Notes under the pieces: generated by a model
What the model saw: the letters and a program-made list of their open reading frames with translations, nothing else
What the model was told of the DNA's origin: nothing
Databases searched by the model: none
Part shown: positions 1 through 11,979 of the stretch, in pieces
How positions within the stretch are numbered: position 1 is the first letter of the stretch
Layout of the letters: the number at the start of each line of letters is the position of its first letter
Program-made: the position numbers and the translations under genes
DNA from: Pyrocephalus nanus
Taxonomy: Eukaryota; Chordata; Aves; Passeriformes; Tyrannidae
Length of the DNA stretch: 64,000 nt
Assembly: GCA_038380795.1 (NCBI GenBank)
Contig: CM076268.1
Location: 13,644,001-13,708,000, forward strand
Direction: 5' to 3'

Positions 1-3000
1 AAGAATCCTGTTTGATCAAGAGCTACCAAAGATAAAAAATGAAATATGTATGGCATGTTTTTTAATTGTGAAAGTATACAAGATGCACAGGGAATTAAGT
101 TTTTTTATACTTGTATCATATATATTTAATCAGACAATGCCTCTCAGAACAGTAGAGGGAAAAATAGGAGATACCTTTTAATATTCATGTATATGTGAGA
201 GGTTAAAAGGGTGAAAAGTGGACCAAAGAAATGAACCAAAATCACTTTTTAGCCAGAAGCAGTTTTCTGAAATTGTCAAGTTTCGTGAGACCAACATTTG
301 TCATGGAAGTGGCAGCTGCTTTATCTGATACGTTTTATGCAATGTATTGCATTCTGTGGTGACAGGAATAGTGTACACTGGACACAATGTGAAAATGATG
401 TGTGTTATATTTTTGGCATTGGCTTAGTAAAGTATGTGGCCAAAAAAAGGATAAGAGGAACTAAGTCAGGTATTGGGGTTTGTTCTCCCATTTTTTTTTT
501 TGTTACATATGATAAAAATAACTTTGAATATGAGGAATCCCAGTAAGATCTGAGCATGTTTGATAAAGGATCAAAATTCTTAAGTCACATTTCCTGCGAA
601 TTAGATTTTATAGAGCATGCATAAAACAATAGTGTGAAAGAGACTTTCAGGGAGAATGTATTTATTTGCCAGCCATCCCATATTCACTTTCTAAAGTGAT
701 GAAAAAAAGAGATGGGGAAAGGCCTGTCTCCTTGTCTCAATCTCAGGTCTGGTTTATATAGTTTCAATACTCTTCAGATCATCCCTTATGTTTTATCTGC
801 TCCAGTTTGTGTGGCAGAATTTTTAGCACCTCTTTTCTCCTCTTGTCCTTGTTTTTGTAATAGTTAGAACTTGTGTTGCTGTTTTTCTTTGCACAGCTTT
901 ATCCAGTTCCCTGGCTTATGATCAGCTGGACCAAGTAGAAAAAGTTCCATTTGTCTCAGTTTTAAAACTCTTCAGCTCTTGTCAACATGTCACATTCTCT
1001 TTCTGCTCCTTAATGAAAATATTGCGTGAACAGGATCTAAATTCCCATCTCCCAAAAGAAGCAGAAATTGTTATTGGTTTATCTTTATAGCTCAGCTGCA
1101 TAAGGCACTGGGCACTGAACTAAAAGGGAAATAATTCTGAACTAGGAAAGGATTGAAATAGATGTGGTTAGCGACTGAAATGAGTACTTTATACAGGAGG
1201 CCAAACACCAGCTCTTGGGAAAAAAATTGGTTTGCTTTTTGGGTTTGTCTCTAACTTGTGAAGATGTGCAAAAATGTAGTAGGTTATCTTGACATCAAAG
1301 GTGTTTTAGGTGCACATGTTGTCATAAAGTTGAGTACAGGGTTTGGAGAGGGATAGTAAGTTTTTTTAATTTATTAAGTTAGAACACACCACACTCATTC
1401 TTGTACTATCATCTCATTAATTTCTCAGTATTGATTATAATGAAAATATCCTTAAATTGTTGTTTGATTTTCTTTTGGTCATTCTTGTTTTACAGTGAGC
1501 TCAGTACAGGAGTTTGTTTTCCTACCTGTGCACTATAATCGTGAATTGTAGTAGACAAAGAACTTGTGATTTTTGCCCATGTAGAACCACTTAGTTTTAC
1601 AGGACAAGGTGATATATTTCTGACCTGTAACACAATTTACTAAAACTGTGTTAGTTACCCCTAGTATATTGTATTTGCTGAAGGACTAGAAGAGAACAAA
1701 TTTGATAAAAAAAGCCCAGTCTGAAATGGTAATATATAATCTTGTAATGCAATAGCAAATAAAGTAAATAACCAGTTTTTATCACTGGCAAAAATTTAGC
1801 CATTGAGCGTATGTTGAGATTTGTCTTTAGAACATCAGATAATTGGAAGAGAGGGTAGGCTATTAGAGGCAGAACATCTGATGTAGTAAAAAAATGTTCC
1901 TGCAGCATAGTTACAAGAATAATTGAATAGGTTAAAATAAGTCTTCCCTTCAGCTCATGGTTACTGCCCACTCAGCTCAGCCAGTGACTGTCAATACTTC
2001 TAGCCTATTTTAATTCAAAATAAGGAAAGCCCATTTTAATCACCAGTGCAGCAGCTGGTACCAGCCTCTGTCAGAAGGAGGATGCTGGTCTTGCTTGAAA
2101 GTGTACTCCCTGTGTTTATTTTGAGGGAAAATATGTTTCAGAGTTCAGGGAATGGGACTTTAAAATCAATTGGAAAAAGAAATTGTTTTTTGGTCAAATA
2201 ATTCCCTATTTTATGCCACTCAATGTGTATTAAAGATGCTTAGCTTTTCTAAATAAAAAGCTTTGCGTCTCTGGGTCTGAAAGTCGTGCAGACATCCGAA
2301 GTATTAATGCAACTGGGAGTTAAGGAAGTAGAGAGGCTACTGCATCCTGGCCCAGTACTTAGCAAGCAATATCAGCATTCCCATTTGGCTATAGCCCAAG
2401 TGCTGTGCCTCTGTATCTTTGTTTTGAAGAGTCGATGTAGATTGACTTGAGTTCAGGAGAGGATTTTGTCAGTCAGCTTTCAAGTCATGAACACTGAGGC
2501 CAGTTCCTTGTTTGTGGAGCTGACAGTACAAAAGTGAGTGTTGGACACGTGGCTTGCTCAGTGGATGGGGATAGAGGCTGTTGAGATTTTTCAGAGATCA
2601 GGCTCTAAATGAAGTTGTTCTGTTGGGTCACTCATCTGATTTACACACAAGCTGTTTCTATTGAAGCACCTGGGGCCTTTTGTTCAGGCTTGTGAATAAG
2701 TCTTTTTCAGTCACCAACAGTAATTTAGCGTCTCTGCTTCCTTCAATAGGTAAAAGGCAAGTACAGGAAGGACATTTTCTTCCACACTGTGTGCAACTTC
2801 ACACTTATTTTTTTAAGATAGATGACAGAACTGCATGACTAATTTAAATTTTGTTATATACTGGAGCAGATTCAGAAGTCATCTAAGGTATTGGTAGTTT
2901 TTTATTCAATACTTCCTAATTCTAGAATAATACTAAGCATCAAGAATGCACAGGTGAGTAATGATATCCTCTGTAGGTACACAGAGCTCTGCAGAACAGC

Positions 3001-5232
3001 CTTTCAGTGTTTTCCTTTGTTATTGTGGCAATTTTAGAGGAAGACATTTCATTGCTTTGTAAGTGCCCTGGCACAATGGAGTGCCCTACCTGCAGCTTGT
3101 AGTGACTGACTTGAGCCATAATCTCACATAAACTTTGAGTCAACATAAATCTGCCCCTCTGCTGACAGCATGCTCCTCATTTTTCCTGCCTCTGTACCTT
3201 TCCATCCTTCAGTCAAATATTTAAAGTTACTTCTTTTTTCTTATCAATCAGTTTTAATGGGACTCAGTTCTTTGAGTTTGTTGTCACTGCATGAAAACTT
3301 GAGCCAGCTCAAGGGATGGGAAACACTGAGAATATGGAATAAATGATTTCTGCAAGTCTTGGATAAGTCTTTGTGCAAAAAAACCCCCAAACCACAAACA
3401 AAAGAAAAACATTAAAAAACCCACCCCATTATGTTATGAATCCTAGGATGGGTAATGGTAAACAGCTGATGCTTACCTAGTGAATTTGCTCATCAGAGGC
3501 ACCATGTAATGGATCTCCCTTATTACTGTAATGTTCTTGGAGAGTAATAAGCAAGTTTGATTTGAGTAAATGTATTATTAAAATGGTGAACTGCTTAACC
3601 ATAGATGTCCATTTCATATATAAATATTTTTAAAAAAATCGCAACAGCTTTCAAGCTGCAGTGATACATATTACATTGCAAAGAAAAGATTGCTGGAATT
3701 TGGGAGGGTTTTTTATGTGGGAGTGTTTGGGAAGTTAAGACAGCAGACAAGGAAGTATGGCTCGTTTTTGTAGCTTGTTTTAATACTATGGCAGTAATAT
3801 TTTAGGCTTCAGGAGAGGCATTATGTACAACTTTATTTGATATCTAATGCTATGAAGCACTCAAATTTTAGAGTTTCAGTATCTTTGTAAAGTGAAGAGC
3901 TGTTTTTTTGATTTTTTTTTTTAAATTAAAATAAGGTGAGGAATTTATTTTAAGGTATCATAAACTTCTAATAAGTACATTTCTGTGGGTTATGTTCCCC
4001 AGCAGGCTTTTAATACTATTTCTGGAACAGCGGTGTAAATTGCAGCAAAATACAGCAAAGAATGTGGTGACAGACAGGGTTAATCTCGCTGTGTCTGTCT
4101 GCACAGGACCAGATTATGGATGTTGGTGATCACCTTTCTGCTCATTCAGAGATGGGTTGTGTTGCTCTTACATAGTCGTTTAATGCAAGATTGTGCAAGG
4201 TTGTCTAGCCCTCTTAAGAGCAGCACGAAACGGTGGCTCAGGAGGCAGCTGTCATTTCATACCCATTCCAGCTGCCCTTTCTGCTCAGATTTCTTCCCAT
4301 CCCCCCTTTAAAAAAAAAAAAAAAAAAAAAAAAGAATGGAGGGGAGAGGATTGCAAAAAAGAAGAGTATGAGGGTGTAAAATCTCTAGCAGCTAATCTAT
4401 CACATCCTTCAGTTTTCATGGCTATCTGCCAATTTAAAATACACTTGTTTTTTCCTGCTTTGCCAGTAATTAGACAAATGCAGTAGTGCTTATGGCATCA
4501 AAAACTCTGTGGCTGGTAAAAGCAATTGCTATCATAATGCATCCCTAAATTTAATAGTAGTGGTGTAAAATGAATAAGCAGCTCTCTATTTCAAGGGGTA
4601 ATGGCTTTAACAATCAACATGGCTAGTATTTTTCTTGATTGGCTGCTTTGGCTCCTTTTTTGTACTTGTGTTTGTAGGAACTGAATCAATTTATTGTAAC
4701 AATTGTATTTTACTTAAACAACAAGGCAAGCAGAAACATGAAACTCCTATGAAGTGTCACCAACTTCCTGTTCGCTTTGGATTGCAGGTTTCTCCTTTTG
4801 TCCCCTTTAGAGACAAACCCTAAACCTTTTCTTTCCTTGCAAGTATTACACCTAAAGTTGTTGTTTCCTTTTCTGCTTTCCTTGCAAAATTTCTTGCCTT
4901 GTGCTGTGCCTGGCACGTTGCCGTGCATGGACAAAAGGTCCGATTAATTGGAGAGAAACTTTTTATTACTGGAAAAACTCGACACATTAGTGTAGAAAAT
5001 TGATCAAAAATTAGTTTCTTGATCTGTAGTGCTTTTTTCTTGCTGCTATGACATCTGTAAAGCTTCTCTCAAGGAAAAGATGCATCAGCAGTTTGTGTTC
5101 TCCTAAAGAGGTCTCAGTCTTTAAGGCCAGGTGCAGTTGTGTTGATGCCATTTGGCTATGCCTTAAAAGTTCCTGTAATCTGTGCCATCCTGTCTCATAC
5201 AGTCCCATCTCATAGTTGTCCTTTCTCTGCAG
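1..5232 (+). other. BTRC: BTRC intron 1, 3' part
   Basis: This is AT-rich sequence upstream of coding exon 2. No start exon encoding the expected 16-codon N terminus (beginning MDPAEAV) is present, so the promoter and exon 1 lie before the window. Apart from a 24-A run at 4310-4333 and an A/C-rich low-complexity patch around 3375-3425, I see no recognisable element. The short open frames are scattered and match nothing. Confidence 0.85.
4310..4333. repeat. Poly-A run (24 nt)
   Basis: A homopolymer follows a C/T-rich stretch in intron 1. No retrocopy is recognisable upstream. Confidence 0.95.
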
Positions 5233-5340
5233 TGCTCTATGCCCAGATCTCTGTGGCTGGGCTGCTCCAGCCTGGCGGACAGCATGCCCTCGCTGCGATG
5301 CCTGTATAACCCAGGGACTGGCGCACTCCCAGCTTTCCAG
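5233..5340 (+). CDS. BTRC: BTRC coding exon 2 (36 codons, cassette exon)
   Basis: BTRC is the WD40/F-box receptor of SCF(beta-TrCP), which ubiquitinates phosphodegron substrates such as beta-catenin and IkappaB. The exon reads CSMPRSLWLGCSSLADSMPS followed by LRCLYNPGTGALPAFQ. I recognise this as residues 17-52 of the 605-residue human isoform, with Pro where I recall Thr in GAL-x-AFQ. The acceptor is a pyrimidine-rich tract ending TTTCTCTGCAG (AG at 5231-5232). The donor is CAG|GTACTT, weaker than consensus. Length is 108 nt and both boundaries are phase 0. This segment is absent from the shorter 569-residue human isoform (605 minus 36), so the exon is probably alternatively included here too. 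It carries none of the F-box or WD40 fold; it is an N-terminal tail of uncertain function. An antisense frame over it is a shadow. Confidence 0.95.
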
Positions 5341-8300
5341 GTACTTTCTGTCTTTCCCCACTCCTTTTCTCTCCATCTGTGTAAGTGTGCATCTCCTTCT
5401 TTACTTGCTTGCTTGATTTCCATTTATTCTGGTTCATACTCAGTGCCTCTCCTATGTCATTCAGATCTTTGGTATTTAAACCCCTCTTGTGTAGATTCAG
5501 GGCAGCTCAGTGCTGGGACATTTCCATTTACCTTGATATAATTTAATTATTTTATCTAAATTGGCTTGATACCATCATTTTTTCCATTGGCTTTCAATTG
5601 TGTCAAAAAATACCACTTAATTATATCTGGCAAACAGTGTCCATCACACAGTCTCCGATCTGGCTATTCATGCAGTGATTCCCCTCCTATCTAAATGTTT
5701 GTGTGCCACTTGGAGGAGACTGAGGGGGTGGGTTCATTGCTATAGTGATAATTGACTCCAGCAATTGTTTACTTTGTCTTTGTTAGCAGTCGTCTGGACA
5801 TTTTCACTACAGAAAATTATTGTACAAGTAAGCTGTCCATCAAAGGGCAAATAAAGGAAAGCACTGGGTTTTTTTTCCTTTGGTCTCTGAATTTGTTAAA
5901 TTCAGGCTTTTCTCTGTCATGAGACAGCTTCCTGCCAAATGAGTTTGTTCAGACCGTTGGGGTGACTAGTCAGTCTTAAAAATGCAGACACTGTCCTGTG
6001 GGTAGAGAATGAGACAGGTACTGGATGATCATCTAGAAACCTTGAGACAAGGCTCTCAGGATCATTGTAAGCATTTTTGGTGATGTGAACATGAACAGCA
6101 GAGGCTCCGAGACACTTTGTGTACTGCAGTGACTGAGGGACTTAAGAATATCTCTGTGGAGAACAAGTTTACTGGAGCTCATGGTTGCATGAACTTTTAC
6201 TTGAAGGTTTGTGCTGCTGGATTATACTACTGCTGACCTAATCTGTGGCAGAGAGTTTTATTCACTGGCATCTCACAAAACCGGGTGTAATGAATAAGCT
6301 AGAATCTTTCTGAAATTTTCAGTTGTTGTCGGGAAAGTTAATTATGTGCCTCTAAAGGAAAGCATGCAAAGATTATTCTGAATTTGACTTCTTGCTCGTA
6401 GGGCTAGGATAGTACTGTGGAAATAATCCTCTCAGTCTCAGGGGAGGCTTAAGTGTCTTGCGTCATTTTGCTGCAACTCTTTTTGCTGACCCAGCAGTAG
6501 CACTGAGGGACTCTGGAAGGTGTCCTGCCAGGCCTCCTTTGCTGAAGCAGGCTTTTAGCAGAGCTTTCCAGGGGTGAGGGGGAAGGCGACTTTTTATTAG
6601 TCTAAGAGGACTCTGGAGGCAACAGAAGGAGTTTAGACTCCTACTTCTAATCCTGATTTGCATAATTTGACTAAATCGGATGGGCCTAATATTTGGGCTT
6701 TTGGCTTTGGAATAAATCTCAGATCTCTTTAAGCTCAGGTTTAGAGAACCTTAGCAGTATATGGAATGTAATTTATAAACTCAAATTAGGACTTCTTTCT
6801 TTCTACTTCAGTTAGTTTTGGTTATTCAGACTAAGCATATATCACAAAGGGGAAGGGAAATTAACTTCTAGCTGAAGATATTCTTGCTAATGATAGATAT
6901 GAACAATGACTTTTTTGCTAATGCAGTGCATTGGTATTTGGGGTCAAGTGAGTCAGCTGCACAACCATTCATCGTGTTCTGCCTTCTTGGGATAGTAGAT
7001 GGATTTTGACATTTGCATTTCTGCAGATTTTGAGAGACATTTCCATATGTATTTAGTAATTGTGGGAATTGGGAAGTATATCCCACTTGCCATCTGAAAT
7101 GTTACGCTGGTACTCTTCGCTGAACTCCTACTGCTATGTTGAGGAACACTTTTATTGACAGTTGAGGGAGAAAACAAATTGCCAGCAACAGCCTCTGCAG
7201 CAATGAGTCATCCACATTTCAGTCCATTTTTTTCATTGGGTTTTGACTGATCCCCATTAGCTTCCATGGTTTGGAGAATACTCCCTTCTGAGGCATGGCT
7301 TCTGCATTTTCCAGTGCAGAAGGGAGTGGCTTTGAGCCTGCTTGAAACTGTGATGTTGCATTATTTCATCATTCTTTAATGCTTTTTTTGGTATTGAATC
7401 TTCAGCAAAGCAGTAAAGACTGTCTTGCAGCCTAGCAAATTTTCTCATATTAAGTTACTTTCTTTTTTCTATAGCAAGCTTGAAGTAACTGGAGAAGCAT
7501 ATCAATGTTCTTTGCTTGTGGCAAAAGAGAAGATGCCATCTGGAAGGCTACTTAGTCACTGCTGAATTTGTCTAGTTATTTACATGCCTACCTTCAGATG
7601 CTCAGACAGAAATGTGGAAAGAGGCTCTTTTTTAATAGATCGGTAAAGTCTTGCTGACTCCTCATGGGAAGCATTGGCAGGTAGTCAATTTAGAGATTAT
7701 TCTGTTAATATGTCAGGTAACCTCATTTTTCTTCTTTGTGTGTTTTTATTATTGGAGACACTTTAGTGAAAACAGGATTTTCTGGTTCCTCAGCTCTGTT
7801 TGGCAATCATCCTGCAGTGGGAAAGGCTAAACCCATGAATAGGGGGATAAGGAGTTAGAAACAGTTCTTTTTTTTGTATCTTTTATCTAAAAGGGCTTTC
7901 TAACTGATTGTCTATTGTGTAACAGAATTTCATAGCAATCAAGGTGGAAGATGGCAGCAAATTGGAACATGAACTCCTATAAGGCACTGTGGGAAGGGAT
8001 CAAAGAAGATATTTTAACAAGAGAAAAAGGCCAGCCATTCCATTTTTAGTGTCTTGGATGCCACATTTTACTGTACTGTTATTCTGCAAAGCATCTGAAA
8101 ACTAGGATGCATGTATATTCTCTTAATAATCAGAAATAAATTTATGCAGAACATATACTCCTTTTTTCCTAGAAATTTGTGCCTCAGAAGTTTCCAGATG
8201 TGCCAACAGGTGTCTGTTTTCATGACATTTTTCATTTGAAGATAATTAGTTTCCCTGTTAAAATATTTTTCCATGCATGCTCACAAGGCTTTGCTTATGT

Positions 8301-9429
8301 TGTCTCAGCTCTTTGAAAATTCAAATTTACATTTACACTCATTAAGTATGCCAAGGAAATGATTGTATTAATCCTTCCAAGGTTGCAGAAAGCCATAGTA
8401 TTTCCTTAAATTTATTTCTGTAGTTTCTTACATAAATGAGGAGATCTGAAGAAGAACTAAAAGGTCTTACTAAAGGTTATGTATAAGAATAAGTGCAAAG
8501 AACAGTCCAGCTCTTCCTTTATACATAATTTACAGCCAACACAAATACCAGCTCCCGTTTTGATTGTAAACTTCTTTGGGACAAGAGTCATGCTTTTAAA
8601 ACTACCTTTTTCTGAAGCCTAGGCACCAGTGGAAAAGAGCTGTCCTGTCAGCTTTATTTTGCCAGATCTGAAGCTCTAGTAGTCAAACAGGAGGATTAAC
8701 TATTGTGGCAGAGGTAGCAGCATCTTGTTGTACATGGAGGTATCTCTGGAAAGGCAGAAATTTTACCTGAAGATCTTAATCATAAAGATCTGCACATAAG
8801 GGTTTGTCAGATGAACGGGCCAACCTTCTGCTTGGTTTTGCAGAAGTGAGTGTGTGTGTGTGACTTCCTCAGTCTTGGCTAGAAGCTCTGTCTTGGTTGA
8901 GGAAAGCATGAGTGTGCTGTGCTTGGCAAATTGAAGTAAAAGGGAGCACACTTTGAAGTTGTGCAGCATGGACATGATCTCTTTGGACTGAAATCACTTT
9001 TGGAGAAAGGTGAGAATACAAATGATGTAAAAGGTATGTAGTGTATGGGAGTGATGAAGACAGGAACTTATTTTTAAAATTATTTTTACATTATTTTTTA
9101 CTAATATTTATATTTTTTGTATTAGGAAGTGAAATATTTGTTAAAGAAACATCATCAGTGAATTGTTATAAACAACTGTTATCTGTAAATTTCCTTCAGC
9201 CTGTTCATCCATTTTTGCCTTAGAAGTTGACATTTTATTGCTGTGTAAATGTGAGTAGCAGTACATTATTTCTGGTTATACAGGAGGTTAAAGCTAGAGT
9301 CTCGGGGTGGGCAAACTGCATGCTCAGAAATGTGTTTGTGAGAAATATATTTGGAGGAGATTGTTTGGCTTTGGAGTCAGTGTTTGCTGGTGCACGTAGC
9401 TGTGTCTCTAATTGGGAGAGATATGGAGT

Positions 9430-9830
9430 GTCCCGTCAATAGCCTCCATCAGCGTGGAGATGTGACTGCCCTTGGCCAAGCCTGCTTTGTATTCCCCCCT
9501 CACACTCTCCCAGCGGCTGTGTGAAACCTGCCCCTGGGCTGTTTACAGTGCACCTCTAAAGTGGAATCATAATTTTGGTGACTAATAGCCAGAGCGTGTG
9601 GCTCCAGCACCCCCCAGCTGGCGGCAGGCTCTCCCCTGGTTGTGAATGTAGTTAGGTGGCCCCCAACTGTTTACAAGACAGCAGAGGTGAGATCTTTGAT
9701 TGACAAGTCAGAAATGCATTAGATCATTCCCTCTGCCAGTCTCTGGTTCATGCTGTTAAAAATGTCAGCCTCTCCAAGTTTGAATGGCAGCCCGAGGGCC
9801 TCAGAAGCTTTTTGTTTTCTGAGATGGAAA
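9430..9830. promoter_or_regulatory. Enhancer-like conserved-element candidate
   Basis: This repeat-free stretch of balanced composition has several recognisable factor words: an E-box CAGCTG at 9615-9620, a TCF/LEF-type CTTTGAT at 9694-9700, and an overlapping PBX/MEIS-like TGATTGACAAG at 9697-9707. Conservation is inferred from texture only; no alignment was possible. Confidence 0.35.
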
Positions 9831-11172
9831 CACAAATTGGATGTGTGCCTGAGCGCTTCATCCTGGGCTGTAATTTCATCTTTTAGCTAAGAACCACAAG
9901 GTACATGAGCAAAGCACCCTGTAAACAATAATACTGGGGAAAAAAATAAACAAGGTCGTGTTTCTGGTACGTTGATCCACTGGTGTCCTGACCTCTATCA
10001 CGTTGAACATCTCCACTCTGATTGCTGTTCCCTTTGGCATTACAATGAGAGGAGAGAGACTGACACAGGAGGCAAAGATTTAAAGTTGCAGTGCTGTTGC
10101 ACATTCCTTGTATTGGCTATGAAATATTGAACTGCCACAATGTGACACCTGGTTTTTTAAGCAAAGTTTCTTGTTGGAGGTGTTCAGCAGCAGTTTCTCC
10201 TATTTTTCCTCATTTTACCCCTGGGCAGGAGCAATTATAAAGGCCTGAGAGGTGATAACAAGAAGGAGAAGAAATGAAGCCAAATTGCATAATTTTTGCA
10301 TTTGACTTCAGCTCTCATCAGTAGGTCAGACTTTTGGAAGCTTCACTGTAGCAAGACCAAGAGGGTTAGCCTGGCTGGAGATTTCTTTAAATAAAAAGTG
10401 CCCAGTGACTACAGAACAGCTTAAACATATTTAGGATTTATCCCTCTTTAAATCTAGTGGTCTTGTCTGGCTGGTGGCATAACCTGGGTGATGCTGAGGA
10501 GCCCATCAAACTCAGAGAGGTACTGGCTGGCGTGTGCTGCCAGATCTTAGCTCTTGGGTAGCAGCGGCGAGAAGACGTTTTCCTCCTTTCAGGTGGTAAA
10601 GAAATGAAGGGTACTCAAATCTTTCTTTGTGGATCAGTGAGGATGGTTTTAGGGTTTTTTTGGTAGCACATCACTAATTTCTGATTACACTTAGTAATTA
10701 CTTTTAGTAATTAGAAATCCGCATTTATTCTGCACCCATATCAATTGTCAGAAGTTGCATGTGCTCTCATTAGTTCTTCAGTCTGAGTATTAAGAAGTGT
10801 GGCAGTATCTGTCACTGAGAAATACCACCCGTCTGTGCCCAGCACAGTGATTAATTTAAACTGCATCGTAGCTATAAGGCCTCCCCTCTTCAGCCTTGGC
10901 AGCGATGTTCTGGTTACTACGTAAGGCGATAAGGTGAGGACAACGTCTCCAGCACACCGGCATGAGCTTGGGTGATCAATTTAAAAAATGAAACAAAACT
11001 CAACCGAGTTTTCCTTCCTCCCTCGTTAGGAGTCAGGAAGGTGTGTAAAGCCATAGTGACAAACGGCATATGCAGCGCCGCGTTGGCGGCGTACAGGTAT
11101 CTTTAAAGCTAGCTCCGGTTCCTCAGGATTGCGAACATCTGCTTGGAGGTATTGCGGAGCTCCACAATGCAC

Positions 11173-11220
11173 TAATTGAATTACTCTTTTCTGGAGTTGC
11201 AGGCTGCGCTAATTGAATTA
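11173..11220. promoter_or_regulatory. Pair of paired-class homeodomain dimer (P3-type) sites
   Basis: TAATTGAATTA occurs perfectly at 11173-11183 and again at 11210-11220, 37 bp apart. Each fits TAATYNRATTA, the palindromic site bound cooperatively by paired-like homeodomain dimers with glutamine at position 50. The flanking GC(A/G)C is shared too, so 14 of 15 bases match between GCACTAATTGAATTA and GCGCTAATTGAATTA. The second site touches the edge of the CpG island. Confidence 0.6.
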
Positions 11221-11385
11221 GAATGGGGGCCGTGCGTGTGCGCGCTCCCGCGGCCGCGCGTGCGCGGGGCGGGGCGGGGCGGGGGCCCGGCCATGGCGCG
11301 GACTGTGCTGCGCCCGCCCGGCCGCGCCCGGAACTGCAGCCCCGGGGGGCCCGCGGCCCTCAGAGCCGCGGCTGAGGAGTCAAAT
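11220..11385. promoter_or_regulatory. Intragenic CpG island core, possible alternative promoter
   Basis: About 165 bp are strikingly rich in CpG (CGCGCTCCCGCGGCCGCGCG and similar) in an otherwise CpG-poor intron. The core contains GGGGCGGGGCGGGGCGGGGG at 11266-11285, which gives three overlapping GC-box/Sp1 sites and a G-quadruplex motif. An ATG at 11293 sits in a good Kozak context (GGCCATGG) and opens 44 codons to a stop at 11422-11424. No strong splice donor follows closely, so a BTRC alternative first exon is not demonstrated. A promoter for a noncoding transcript or a CpG-rich enhancer is equally possible. Confidence 0.6.
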
Positions 11386-11962
11386 AGCGTGTTGGTGACT
11401 TCCCCGTGCTGCTCCACGGGCTAAATCTCCCTCGCCTTCTGTGGAGGACGGAGGCACTGAGGGGCACCAGTTACAGGCGGTCCAGCCTAGTCCCTGTGAA
11501 CTGCTCGGCTCTGTTACCACTTTGATTTAAGGGCACCACGGGGCTGTAGGTGCTTCAGGGGGAGCCAGTGGCACAAGGTCGAGTTGAACCTATTTCTGCA
11601 CAACTGGCAAAGAGCTAATAGCACATTAAGCAATAATTTTCATTTAGAAATGTAATTAGTGGAATTTCACCACAAATTTTGGAGAAGTGGTTGTATACTT
11701 GCCCTGTGTCTGGTGATGTTAAACAGGGCTTCTAATTACCACTAAGAATTAGCAAAATTGCTGCTACACATGGAACTTGGGAATTTTCAGTTACATTGAA
11801 ATTTGTTTAACAGCCAGCTGCCCCCCAGATCTTTGTTAAATATATGAAATAGTTTGTGTTGCTTTTGGAGGAGAATTCTCCAAAGAACTTTATGCATTAA
11901 ATTGGTTTTGGTTTTATTTACATTTATAGTTGTTTCTCTTTAGCATTTAATTTATTTATATA

Positions 11963-11979
11963 TGTGTGTGTGTGTGTGT
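11963..11979. repeat. (TG)8 microsatellite
   Basis: A short TG run follows a TATATA stretch in intron 2. Confidence 0.9.

Noticed and set aside
5011..5541. Several open frames on both strands around BTRC exon 2
   Set aside because: The conserved splice-bounded exon 5233-5340 explains the matching residues; the flanking translations match nothing.
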